From: Lentisphaeraceae bacterium
Lineage (GTDB): Bacteria; Verrucomicrobiota; Lentisphaeria; Lentisphaerales; Lentisphaeraceae
Length of the DNA stretch: 64,000 nt
Assembly (NCBI GenBank): GCA_021232515.1
Contig: JAJPOQ010000140.1
Span: 1-64,000 of the forward strand
Direction of reading: 5' to 3'
Shown here: piece by piece, positions 52,698-61,367 of the stretch
How positions within the stretch are numbered: the first letter of the stretch is position 1
Layout: each line of letters opens with the position of its first letter
Made by a program: the position numbers and the translations under genes
The notes under the pieces: generated by a model
Told to the model about the DNA's origin: nothing
The model's database searches: none
What the model saw: only the letters and a program-made list of their open reading frames with translations

Positions 52698-54623
52698 TTA
52701 ATACTCGCTGTAATGAACAGACATATTGAATTCATTAAATTTAGAATAGTCAGTCAAGATTTTACTCATATTGATAATTTTTGCTTTCTCTTTGGCACTT
52801 AAATTATAAGAATTGAGGTGCTGCAACTCTTCGTTATTAAAAACGAGCGCAAATTCTGAGCCAGCTAAGTTTGATTCCGGGTTGTTTAAAATAGGTATAC
52901 CTCCCAATTTTGTCATCTCTGTATCGGGACAAATGATCTTAGAAATGCTTAAACTTCGAAACCTGCTGACTTGGGGGAGGTATGATTTTGAACAAAAAAT
53001 CGTCGATGTTCTATCCTTGATAAAGGTCACCATGAATTTCATGGAGACTTCAAAGAAATGCTTTCTAAAGTAGTTCTGATATATGGTTATATATGAAACA
53101 TTTTTTGCGTTAAAGAAGTCCTTCTTCTTAAGCATTTGATTTTCAAAGTTGTCGGATGAAAGAACGAGTTTGTCGATCTTAGTAGAATCTAGATCATTGA
53201 TATTCAAGATTGGTATATTGAGTAAACTTGAATTTGCTCTAGGATAATCGTCATATATAGCAACAATGTTAAAATTCTGAATAATAAAGCTTAGAATTTT
53301 TTCGGTATGCTTACCCGCTCCATACAGTGCAATATTTTTTACACCTTCATTTTCTAGTTCAAATTTTAGTTGTTGAACAGCTTCATAATGAAGACCTACT
53401 TTTTCGTCCGCAGAAAGGAATTGGTATATATCTCGCTGCTCAGGATTAAACGTGAGCTTTGGTTCAAGGGCTTTTTTAATTTCATTTGAAAGTGCCGGCT
53501 CAATTTCCGAGGGTACGTAGCCTTTTGATGTCAGGTTTTGGTCAAAGTTTCTGATAAAATTTGCATAGTGATATTTACCGCTTTCAACAAGTTCTTGATA
53601 GGCTTTGTTGACAATTCTTTCTCTTACTTCTAAATTATTAAATGCCGATATGACTTCATCAATATTTGAGAAATCTTTCTTTAGAGGAATGTAATGTTCC
53701 CATGGACGCATAATGCCAGAATACTTACCTTCGAACAATATTTGACATACCTTAAGTGCAGCACACTCAAAATGTCTTGGACTTATAGTCCTATAGTAGA
53801 TGTTGTCTTCATAATTATTTAGACCTGTTAATTCAGAAAAACCATCAAAGTCTAAATCAGCATAGTAGCGGTTGTAAGCTATAAATTTTTGATAAACGGT
53901 ACCATCAGTGTCAAAAATCGAGACGCCTGATTCAACGCCCAAAAATGCCTTACAGTTGGCGATAAATTTAAACCAGTTATTGCCATAAATTCTCTCTGAT
54001 TCTTTAGTAGCTAGGTCAAGAATTAGATCTTTATCTTTGGCAAATGCTTCAAAGTCATGTGCAATGCTAAACTTCTCTTGGGAACCCTTACCCATATAGT
54101 AATCTAACTTTCTACCGCGGTAACCTATATCAGTTGTCCGGTCCTCCATTGGCTGAGTAATGTTTTGAGCAAGGTTTACAAGTTCATCGCTGACATAACC
54201 CGGAATAGAAAACTGAATTTTTTTTATACTTGTATGCTTGGAGTAGACTTGGATGATGTTGTCTTTTTCCATGAGAGTATATAGACAATCTATTTTGAAT
54301 CTGTTCAGAAAAGCAAAGCGGTTTTGACAGCGGTAATGCTCGTCTTGAATGAAGACGATTTTGTAAGACTCTTGGCAGCGGTCCATATATTCCAGAAAAG
54401 ATTGAGGAATATACGATGTATCGGCAGTCATGACAGTATAGTGAAAAATGATGACAGCGAACTCAAATTGATAAAGTTTCTCTGAAACAGGTAGCGCTGT
54501 GTTGTAGTTATAAACCTCAAATTCAGAGTGTTTTTCAAAGCAGGAAATATGGTCTTTAACTGTAGGTACATTTTGGTTAGCAGCTAAATGATAAACGTTT
54601 AGTATGGCGTTAACTTTTTGCAT
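52698..54623 (-). CDS. CgeB-like glycosyltransferase with one intact and one decayed C-terminal module
   Basis: This protein of about 641 residues is the paralogue of the 44187 product. It has the same catalytic core (DIGYRGRKLDYYMG, RIYGNNWFKFIANCKAFLGVESGVSIFD, RTISPRHFECAALKVCQILFEGKYSGI). The C-terminal module (about residues 430-520) reads IALYGAGKHTEKIL, VAIYDDYP, LVLSSDNFENQM, ITIYQNYF. A decayed second copy (about 540-600) keeps MTKLGGIPIL and a hydrophobic core but no GxGxHT loop. I start at the ATG at 54623 because it aligns with the paralogue start (KVN-x-ILNV). A TTG at 54644 overlaps the previous gene. Confidence 0.8.
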   Translation of the reverse strand: MQKVNAILNVYHLAANQNVPTVKDHISCFEKHSEFEVYNYNTALPVSEKLYQFEFAVIIFHYTVMTADTSYIPQSFLEYMDRCQESYKIVFIQDEHYRCQNRFAFLNRFKIDCLYTLMEKDNIIQVYSKHTSIKKIQFSIPGYVSDELVNLAQNITQPMEDRTTDIGYRGRKLDYYMGKGSQEKFSIAHDFEAFAKDKDLILDLATKESERIYGNNWFKFIANCKAFLGVESGVSIFDTDGTVYQKFIAYNRYYADLDFDGFSELTGLNNYEDNIYYRTISPRHFECAALKVCQILFEGKYSGIMRPWEHYIPLKKDFSNIDEVISAFNNLEVRERIVNKAYQELVESGKYHYANFIRNFDQNLTSKGYVPSEIEPALSNEIKKALEPKLTFNPEQRDIYQFLSADEKVGLHYEAVQQLKFELENEGVKNIALYGAGKHTEKILSFIIQNFNIVAIYDDYPRANSSLLNIPILNINDLDSTKIDKLVLSSDNFENQMLKKKDFFNAKNVSYITIYQNYFRKHFFEVSMKFMVTFIKDRTSTIFCSKSYLPQVSRFRSLSISKIICPDTEMTKLGGIPILNNPESNLAGSEFALVFNNEELQHLNSYNLSAKEKAKIINMSKILTDYSKFNEFNMSVHYSEY

Positions 54624-54627
54624 CTTG

Positions 54628-55611
54628 TTAGCTTTGTCCTTCAAATGAGCTCATTGATTGCTCTTCAGGACCATAAATGGTGGTGCCAAAGTAATCCCAA
54701 TAGGAGCGAATACACGCTTCTTGGAAAAATGCTTTTCTTTTAGGAAGAACAAAATTTAGATTAATTTCTTCTTTATTGTTTATTGGCAGAATTTCTTCTA
54801 TTGATAAAAAGAGTTTTTCACTTTTCATGTAGAAGCTGTACCACGGATCTATAGCTAACCATTTATTGAGTTCAGGAGAGTAAACTTCAGCAAGTGCATG
54901 TGAAAATGTAATGAGATCATCAAAAGGAGGGTAGTAAGCATAAAGTTTAACACTTCTCGCTTTTAAACCATAAAGTACCGATAAATTTATGAAAAGGGCG
55001 CTAACATCGGAACACATGGTACTCACTTCCCCTAAGCGTAAGGCATGTAATCTTTTGACTGGGCAAGTTATTGATTTTGGGGGTTTATTTGAAGGTCCGC
55101 AGCTTAAATGTGATTGCCAAATTTCCTTGATTACATCAAGAGCAAGATTTAAAGATGGTATATGAGTCTCAAAGGTTGGTTTGAGCTTTGGTAAAGGTAG
55201 TTCGTTAAGGCTTGTTTGTATCGCAGTTTCAAAAATCGGTATCTGTTCGTTTGGAAGCACCAGATTAGTCCTTGATAAAATAGTGTAGCCGCCTGGTTTT
55301 TTATATTGGAATTTGTTCCAAAGATCTTCTTCAGATTGCCGAAGCAACTCTAGATAATAAACCTTAGACTCAGATTCTTTTAAAAGGTATATAATGCTCG
55401 ACTGCTCGTAGTACCCTTCAGCTAGCAGGCAGGTGATTGTATTGTTATGTATCTTTTCATAGCTTAAAGAATTTATTTTTAGGTCAATTTTACCGGGGTA
55501 ACTTTCATTGAAAACGACTGCATATTCTGTAAATGATTCGTCTAATTTAATTTGAACATGAGATGAATCATAAAGGAACTTAAAGTTATGTATGTTAATT
55601 GTATCTAACAT
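54628..55611 (-). CDS. Transglutaminase-like (papain-fold) protein
   Basis: This 327-residue protein has a C-terminal half (about residues 170-300) matching the transglutaminase-like superfamily: the Cys in STMCSDVSALFINLSVLYGL (about 197-216), the His in FSHALAEVYSPE and the Asp in AIDPWYSF give a plausible Cys-His-Asp triad. The N-terminal 160 residues are an unassigned beta-rich domain. Members act as proteases, amidases or peptide:N-glycanases, or are inactive scaffolds. It overlaps the WbqC-like gene by seven bases. Its place in a glycan cluster suggests work on a peptide- or amide-bearing substituent; this is inference. Confidence 0.7.
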   Translation of the reverse strand: MLDTINIHNFKFLYDSSHVQIKLDESFTEYAVVFNESYPGKIDLKINSLSYEKIHNNTITCLLAEGYYEQSSIIYLLKESESKVYYLELLRQSEEDLWNKFQYKKPGGYTILSRTNLVLPNEQIPIFETAIQTSLNELPLPKLKPTFETHIPSLNLALDVIKEIWQSHLSCGPSNKPPKSITCPVKRLHALRLGEVSTMCSDVSALFINLSVLYGLKARSVKLYAYYPPFDDLITFSHALAEVYSPELNKWLAIDPWYSFYMKSEKLFLSIEEILPINNKEEINLNFVLPKRKAFFQEACIRSYWDYFGTTIYGPEEQSMSSFEGQS

Positions 55612-56312
55612 GGTGAGTTTATGAGTATCTTGTGAGTTTCGTCACAGCCTAAATTGAATAAAGCATCTAGGATAGAAAGTCCTTTTAAAAACTCTCGTGT
55701 ATTTTGTTGAGGGTATTCAGGGTGGTTAAAATTTTGGTAAACCAGCTCGATCCCTTCTTTGGCAAATAATTGGTCATCTTGGTAACTGGATGTCCCTCCG
55801 CCACACATGTAAGTACTGCCTCCTACATTTTTGACGATATCAATTAACATTTGTGTACTGTTTGTTTGTAAATTCATTGCTGATGAAAAGATTATCTTTT
55901 CCTGTGGTATGCCAAGCATTGAAGTGATTTTTTGGAGGCTGTTTAAATTGAACTGATATAAGTTATCGGTTTCGTATTGAATAAGGCTTTTAATCACAGG
56001 GAATAATGAATCAAAAAAAGGTGTTTTATTGTATTCTTGGCTCAGTTTTTTGATGAGTTTTTTACGCCAAATTATATTTTGAGTCATTGAAATATCTTTG
56101 ACACTTTTAAAGCCATGATAAGATCGAGATATCGGAACTGTAATCCATTGTGATTCATTTTGGTTGGATATTGCCACTCTGTTGAACCAATTCCCGCCTT
56201 TTTTAGTCAGTTGTACATGATCAAGTATGACAAATAGGTCAGCATTTATAATCTTACTGAAGTATCCAAGCCAAGGGAAAAAGTTTGGCTGATGTATTGC
56301 CACCTTACTCAT
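55605..56312 (-). CDS. WbqC-family protein
   Basis: This 235-residue protein is WbqC-like: VAIHQPNFFPWLGYFSKIINADLFVILDHVQLTKKGGNWFNRVAI at the start, with the family HQP and N-x-FPW motifs. VPISRSYHGFKSV and CGGGTSSYQDDQLFAKEGIELVYQNF are further matches. WbqC proteins occur in O-antigen and capsule loci, often next to aminotransferase or formyl/acyl-transfer genes, but the reaction is not settled. It overlaps the formyltransferase by eight bases and the transglutaminase-like gene by seven, so the three form a sub-unit of the operon. Confidence 0.9.
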   Translation of the reverse strand: MSKVAIHQPNFFPWLGYFSKIINADLFVILDHVQLTKKGGNWFNRVAISNQNESQWITVPISRSYHGFKSVKDISMTQNIIWRKKLIKKLSQEYNKTPFFDSLFPVIKSLIQYETDNLYQFNLNSLQKITSMLGIPQEKIIFSSAMNLQTNSTQMLIDIVKNVGGSTYMCGGGTSSYQDDQLFAKEGIELVYQNFNHPEYPQQNTREFLKGLSILDALFNLGCDETHKILINSPC

Positions 56313-57099
56313 TTTCTAATCGCAGTTGTTTAACTTCATCCATAGAAAGCATTTGTTTGATATGTATTCTTTGATCATTTTTAATGAAGTATGCCCCTTT
56401 TAGTGGTGCCACTTGAGCTCGAATAAGGTTGTATATTTGTAAGTTGGACATTTTATCAAACTGAATTTTTGGGTAGTCTGGAGTTAAACGTTTGTTGTAG
56501 GATGCGAGGCTTTCACTTTGTGGCTGTCGTGTGTATTTTCTTTCTAATATGTTGTGGATATTTTTTGCCCAAAGACAATCTAGTTGAGTATTCACCTTTT
56601 TAAGTAAACTAACCCAGTTGTCTTTACTAGAAATATTGACTTCATCTTGGGCGATTATCTCTCCGCTATCTAATTGTGGAGCCATAAAGTGTAGAGTCAC
56701 GCCAGTCTTTTGTTCGCCTTTAATTATTGACCATTGAATAGGGTTAGGGCCTCTATTTTTAGGCAGTAAAGACGCATGTGCATTGACTGCATTTAATGAG
56801 ACTGTTTCTAAGATTTCCTCTCGAAGAATCATTGAATACGAGCAGCTTAAAATGAGATCCGGCTTTAGCTTGGAGAGCTTTTCAATAAATAAGTTATAGG
56901 AATCTTTTTTTTGGTAGGATGGTTGCTCGAGAAATGGAACATTGAGTTTAAAAGCTAGCTTTTTAAGATCAGGATTATCTTTCGATCGTATACTAGCGGC
57001 TATGATTACACTAACAGACTTTGAAGGGATATGTTTTAGTAAACAGGGAATGCCAAAGCTGTCACCAAAGAGAGCAATTTTATTGCAAGTAGAAATCAA
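56305..57099 (-). CDS. Formyltransferase-family protein
   Basis: This 264-residue protein has the N10-formyltetrahydrofolate-dependent formyltransferase fold: the Asn-His-Asp triad appears as LNAHASLLPKNRGPNPIQWSIIKG (Asn and His about residues 104-106) and QLDSGEIIAQDEV (Asp about 140). Sugar N-formyltransferases in O-antigen and capsule loci look like this. The substrate is probably a 4-amino or 3-amino sugar nucleotide, but it could be an amino-acyl group. It is one of three such genes here, and the only one next to WbqC. Its start lies 15 bases after the AsnB stop. Confidence 0.85.
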   Translation of the reverse strand: MISTCNKIALFGDSFGIPCLLKHIPSKSVSVIIAASIRSKDNPDLKKLAFKLNVPFLEQPSYQKKDSYNLFIEKLSKLKPDLILSCSYSMILREEILETVSLNAVNAHASLLPKNRGPNPIQWSIIKGEQKTGVTLHFMAPQLDSGEIIAQDEVNISSKDNWVSLLKKVNTQLDCLWAKNIHNILERKYTRQPQSESLASYNKRLTPDYPKIQFDKMSNLQIYNLIRAQVAPLKGAYFIKNDQRIHIKQMLSMDEVKQLRLENE

Positions 57100-57114
57100 T
57101 TTAAATTCAACTTG

Positions 57115-58986
57115 TTAAGTAAAAAGCTTTAACCATTCTTCGATGGAAAGTAAGGACCAAATCAACAGCCTTTTATTTTCTTTACCACTAAGGTGTGAAT
57201 TTATTAATTTTGTAACGGCTGTTTTATCCATGTAATCATAGATCTTTGCATTTGTATCGCATAGTGTGCTCCTGACATAGTCAATACTTTCTCCCTTATA
57301 CCAAGATGCATCCGGAGCTGAAAAGCCTTGTTTAACTCTTTGACTTATATCACTTTTGACATAGTTGCTCATTGCTTTTCTAAGAATTAATTTACCATCT
57401 TTGGTTTTTTCAAAATATTTTTGAGTTTTGGGTCCTGGTTCATTCTCATTGATTTTTATAACTTTTCCAAGATTTCCCAATTTACTGTGAACGGGAATTT
57501 TCATGGCAAAATCTACAAGGTCATTATCAAGAAAAGGAATTCGGGTTTCTAAGCCATGAGCCATAGAGAGTTTATCTTCAACGGTTAAAAGACCGTGTAG
57601 AAAAGTTTTTGCTTCGAAATAAAGAGAGTGGTTTATATAATCTTCAGGAGAGTTTATCTTTTGCTTTCCTTTAGGGAATACATCATGCATGATATCACGC
57701 GTCCAGGTTCCTTGGACCTCTGGCCAAATAGGTTTGAATACGTTTTGTAGATCTGTGTTGTTGATTAATCGTTGCCAAAATAAATAGTACTTGTCGATGT
57801 AGTGTTCAAAATCATCATTAACTACGGCGCGGTAATATCTCCAAGGGTAGCCTCCGAAGAGCTCATCACTTCCTGATCCCGATAAGACAACTTTATTAAA
57901 CTTGGATGCAAGTTTTGCGGCATAAAAGTTAGGGTAACTTTGGCCAACCCTTGGTGTTTCTACAGCCCAAACCAAGTCTTTCATACATCTTTCCATGTCT
58001 CCAGCTTTTAGGACCATCTCATAATGTTCTGTTTTGAAGAGGTATGAAAGGTATTCTGCTTTTTCGCGTTCATCATATGCAAGTTCAACTCCTGAAGCAG
58101 AGTTTAGATCAAACCCAATTGTAAAGGTGTTCAAGTATGGTAGTGATTTTGCGGCAATTGCAGTTACAGTTCCCGAGTCGACACCTCCACTAAGGTAACT
58201 TCCAATTGGTACATCACTCACAAGCTGTCTGTTAACGGCTTGTTCTAGTAAAAATGTTAATTCTTCTAAATATTCTGCGTCTTTTTTGTGGTGAGAGGGT
58301 TCTTCAAAAGAGAAGTCCCAGTATTGAGTAGGAGAGAAAGAATTTTCGTCTAAGTTGATTTTTAGGTAACTGCCAGCTGGCAAGACTTCAATGTCATTGA
58401 ACATTGTTTGATGAGTAAATAAGTTTTGGAACGTGAAGTATTCAAAAAGAGCTTGTTTATTTATGCCCTTACTTTTCTTCTGTCCGGCTAGGATTGCTTT
58501 GGCTTCAGATGCAAAAGAAACACATTGGTTTGTGACACTGTAGTAAAGGGGCTTTATGCCATAGCGATCTCTTGCTAAGTATAATTCTTTCCTTAGATTG
58601 TCCCATACTGCAAAAGCAAACATTCCATTAAAATGTTTAAGACAATCAATGCCCCATTCTTTCCATGAATTCAGGACTACTTCAGTATCACCACTAGATC
58701 TGAATTTATGTCCTAAGCTTTTTAATTCTTCTCGAAGTTTCTTAAAATTATAAATTTCACCATTGTAAGAAATACTATACCTTTGATCTGTACAGGTCAT
58801 AGGTTGTTGAGCTTGGAGGCTTAAATCTAAAATAGCTAATCGTCTATGGCCCAACCCTAAATATTTATCTATGAATATACCTGCACCATCAGGTCCACGG
58901 TGAGAAATAGCATCTGTCATATCCTGAAGAGTCTTTTTCTCTACAGGGTCTTGGTTTAAATTTAGGTATCCGGCAATTCCACACAT
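57115..58986 (-). CDS. AsnB-type glutamine amidotransferase
   Basis: This 623-residue protein is the third AsnB paralogue of the cluster. MCGIAGYL with Cys2, AISHRGPDGAG, YSISYNGEIYNFKKLREEL, the pyrophosphate loop LSGGVDSGT and VVLSGSGSDELFGGYPWRYY are all present. It differs from the other two by a FGWETRIPFLDNDLVDFAM-like segment (LETRIPFLDNDL) and a shorter C-terminus without any GxGxHT module. It is separated by two bases from the glycosyltransferase gene upstream. It probably amidates another substituent or a different sugar of the same glycan. Confidence 0.9.
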   Translation of the reverse strand: MCGIAGYLNLNQDPVEKKTLQDMTDAISHRGPDGAGIFIDKYLGLGHRRLAILDLSLQAQQPMTCTDQRYSISYNGEIYNFKKLREELKSLGHKFRSSGDTEVVLNSWKEWGIDCLKHFNGMFAFAVWDNLRKELYLARDRYGIKPLYYSVTNQCVSFASEAKAILAGQKKSKGINKQALFEYFTFQNLFTHQTMFNDIEVLPAGSYLKINLDENSFSPTQYWDFSFEEPSHHKKDAEYLEELTFLLEQAVNRQLVSDVPIGSYLSGGVDSGTVTAIAAKSLPYLNTFTIGFDLNSASGVELAYDEREKAEYLSYLFKTEHYEMVLKAGDMERCMKDLVWAVETPRVGQSYPNFYAAKLASKFNKVVLSGSGSDELFGGYPWRYYRAVVNDDFEHYIDKYYLFWQRLINNTDLQNVFKPIWPEVQGTWTRDIMHDVFPKGKQKINSPEDYINHSLYFEAKTFLHGLLTVEDKLSMAHGLETRIPFLDNDLVDFAMKIPVHSKLGNLGKVIKINENEPGPKTQKYFEKTKDGKLILRKAMSNYVKSDISQRVKQGFSAPDASWYKGESIDYVRSTLCDTNAKIYDYMDKTAVTKLINSHLSGKENKRLLIWSLLSIEEWLKLFT

Positions 58987-58988
58987 GA

Positions 58989-60623
58989 TTAATTTAGGAG
59001 CCTTTGTTGATAGGTTTCTTCAAATCTTTTAGCGCATGCATCGGGCGAGTGCCACTTCATAGCGAAGTCACGGCTACGCTGTCCAATCTCTTTTCTAAGA
59101 GAGTTGTTATTTATCAAAGACTTTAAAACTTCATAAATAGTTTTTTCTGTTGCATTAACGATAGGAACTTCATCGTAAAAAGAGATTTCTCTGTTAGGGT
59201 TGAACTCATGCTTTGCAAAGTAGCCGACGACTGGTTTACCAAGCATCATACCTTCTCTAGCTGTAGCGCCATAACGACCAAAATGTAATTGGTCGATAAT
59301 TATATCCGCCTGCATTTGATAATAAATAATTTCTTTGTTGGGGATATCTGTAACGAAAATTAGATTAACGTTGTATCCTGCCTTTTTAAGTCTGTCAATA
59401 GCTTCAATTACGTAAGGTGTGCCCTTGATATTTTTTGTGTCATTGGAGCGAAGTTTATAGTTGCCTACAGCATGATAGATGAGTATCTCATCATCTTTTT
59501 TTTCTATCAAATGTTTTTCTGGAGTTTTCTCCAGACAAGATATGTAGTTATTGGGAAGACAGGTGGTCAATGGTGTAAAGATGGATTTTTGGTTATCTAA
59601 ATAATCCAGGGCGGGTAAGAATTCAGATGCGATTAAGTCACAGTTTTTTTCTATGATTTTTCCCCAAGAGAGGTTTTTTTTGTCAGAGCAGATATCATGA
59701 TTATCCTGCCAAATACAGGTGTCACAAGTTGGCAAATCTTTTCCTGCTTTAGACCATTTTCTAAATGAGGTTTGACTGACGCCACTGTTACAGCCACTCA
59801 CCGTATAGCCTATTTTGATACCTAGCTTTTTTAAGTCGATAAATTCTTTGCCAAAAGAAAATTTAGAGAAGTTTGTTGGGAAGAAAGACATCATCCCATC
59901 TCCAGCAAAATGAACAATCTTTATTTTATCCTTAACAAACTCCAAAAGAGATAAAATGTTAGCCTGCATAGTCGCTTCGGATGAGGAGTATAAGTTAATA
60001 TCCTCTCCATGATAAAACTGACTGTGTGGGCCTCCCGGAGCTTCTAAGCTGACAGTGAAGGCTTTCCAAGAACGTTTTCTGAGAGCTTTGGATAAGTAAT
60101 AGAAATGATAGTAAGAATTATGTAGAAAAAGAACACTCTTATTGAATGAAGAGTCTGCAGCCATATGAGACAAACTTGCAAGTTTTTGATGCCATGTGTT
60201 AGAGTCATACTCACTAAAGTTTTTAAGTAAGAATTGTTCTAATTGGTTTTCTGTTTGAGTAGAGTAAAGCTTTGAGATTTTGACTGAGGGACTGAAAGTT
60301 TCTTGGCAGTTTTTATAAATTTGATTTTCATAAGTATCTGAAGAAATTATGATGTTTGATATGTTTAGTTTTTTGGCTTTGTTAGAGGAAATTATTGGGA
60401 TGTTGACTAAGAAACCATTTTGAGAATCATCTATTATATGGGATACTTTTACAATGTTTAACTTAAGTATTGATAATACTTTCTGCGTATGCTGACCAGC
60501 ACCATACAGAGTGACAGATTCAACGCCGGTTTTTCTCAAAGCTAAAAGAACCATGATTATTCTTACCTCAGCTAAGGTATGGTTGTTTTCCTTAAGAACT
60601 TCGATTATTTCTAGATCAGTCAA
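58989..60623 (-). CDS. Glycosyltransferase with N-terminal GAGQHT module
   Basis: This 544-residue protein has the shared module at about residues 36-120 (VTLYGAGQHTQKVL, IIDDSQNG, IIISSDTYENQI, ISKLYS) and a GT4-type catalytic part. GYTVSGCNSG and GKDLPTCDTCIWQDNHDICSD give a Cys cluster (about 300-325) that may bind zinc. MMLGKPVVGYFAKHEFNPNREISFYDEVPIV near residue 470 is the typical acceptor/donor end of the family. It lies between an AsnB gene and a NodB-like gene with 2-3 base gaps. Confidence 0.82.
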   Translation of the reverse strand: MTDLEIIEVLKENNHTLAEVRIIMVLLALRKTGVESVTLYGAGQHTQKVLSILKLNIVKVSHIIDDSQNGFLVNIPIISSNKAKKLNISNIIISSDTYENQIYKNCQETFSPSVKISKLYSTQTENQLEQFLLKNFSEYDSNTWHQKLASLSHMAADSSFNKSVLFLHNSYYHFYYLSKALRKRSWKAFTVSLEAPGGPHSQFYHGEDINLYSSSEATMQANILSLLEFVKDKIKIVHFAGDGMMSFFPTNFSKFSFGKEFIDLKKLGIKIGYTVSGCNSGVSQTSFRKWSKAGKDLPTCDTCIWQDNHDICSDKKNLSWGKIIEKNCDLIASEFLPALDYLDNQKSIFTPLTTCLPNNYISCLEKTPEKHLIEKKDDEILIYHAVGNYKLRSNDTKNIKGTPYVIEAIDRLKKAGYNVNLIFVTDIPNKEIIYYQMQADIIIDQLHFGRYGATAREGMMLGKPVVGYFAKHEFNPNREISFYDEVPIVNATEKTIYEVLKSLINNNSLRKEIGQRSRDFAMKWHSPDACAKRFEETYQQRLLN

Positions 60624-60626
60624 TTT

Positions 60627-61367
60627 TTACTTGATGTTTTTTCGTTTGAAATCATCAAGGTCGTGGTCATATTTTTTGTGGGTTGCCATAGCACGTTGAT
60701 CTATGCAACGAGAAATCCTTTCTCGAGGAGCTATGGCGTTTTCTTGCCACCAAGCTGGATGAGTGAGAACCTGTATATTCTTACCAGTATTTTCCTCAAG
60801 AAAATTAGCGAGTCTTTGATTTCGCCAATACCCATTGCTATCACTGATGTAAAGCCAATTGTCCCTGAAATGTGAAGCATAAGTGTTTACCAGTCCCGCA
60901 TATTTGTGACTCTCCCACTCAAGGGTTTTTGGTGTTGGGTTATGAAATGAAAAAGCCGAAATATTCGTATTAAAATAATGTTCTAAAATTTGCTTTTCAA
61001 AAAGAAGGCTTTCTTCAAGTTGAGAAATATCGTCAACTTTATTAACAATTGGATCGAAGTGAATACCTATGCTATGGCCCAACATTATAATTTGGTTGAT
61101 TATAATACGGGAAGACTCTTCGAAAATATTATAAAAGTCAGAGCTTAACTGAATGAAGTATGAGGATGTTATACCATGCTTAGCTTCTATTTTTGCTAAT
61201 TGTAGAGCTCTTTGTAAAGAGAAGTCAATATCATGCCTCCAAAGAGCATTTCCACTGTGGGTAATCAATAAAGCTTCTTCATAGCTTACAGGTGTAAAAG
61301 ATTTTTGTATTTTTTTGACTAAGCTTTCATAGTGCTGTTCGGTAAAGTCTTCAAAGTGATAGTTCAT
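60627..61367 (-). CDS. NodB-type polysaccharide deacetylase-like protein
   Basis: This 246-residue protein matches the NodB/CE4 fold: the metal-ligand strand LWRHDIDFSLQRALQLAKIE (about residues 37-56) replaces the usual TFDD, GHSIGIHFDP (about 93-102) supplies the His pair, and AFSFHNPTPK (about 136) gives a further His. LTHPAWWQENAIAP near residue 205 is typical of the C-terminal motif. It could remove an acetyl group from an amino sugar. It overlaps the formyltransferase by four bases, which suggests that one product feeds the other enzyme. Confidence 0.75.
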   Translation of the reverse strand: MNYHFEDFTEQHYESLVKKIQKSFTPVSYEEALLITHSGNALWRHDIDFSLQRALQLAKIEAKHGITSSYFIQLSSDFYNIFEESSRIIINQIIMLGHSIGIHFDPIVNKVDDISQLEESLLFEKQILEHYFNTNISAFSFHNPTPKTLEWESHKYAGLVNTYASHFRDNWLYISDSNGYWRNQRLANFLEENTGKNIQVLTHPAWWQENAIAPRERISRCIDQRAMATHKKYDHDLDDFKRKNIK

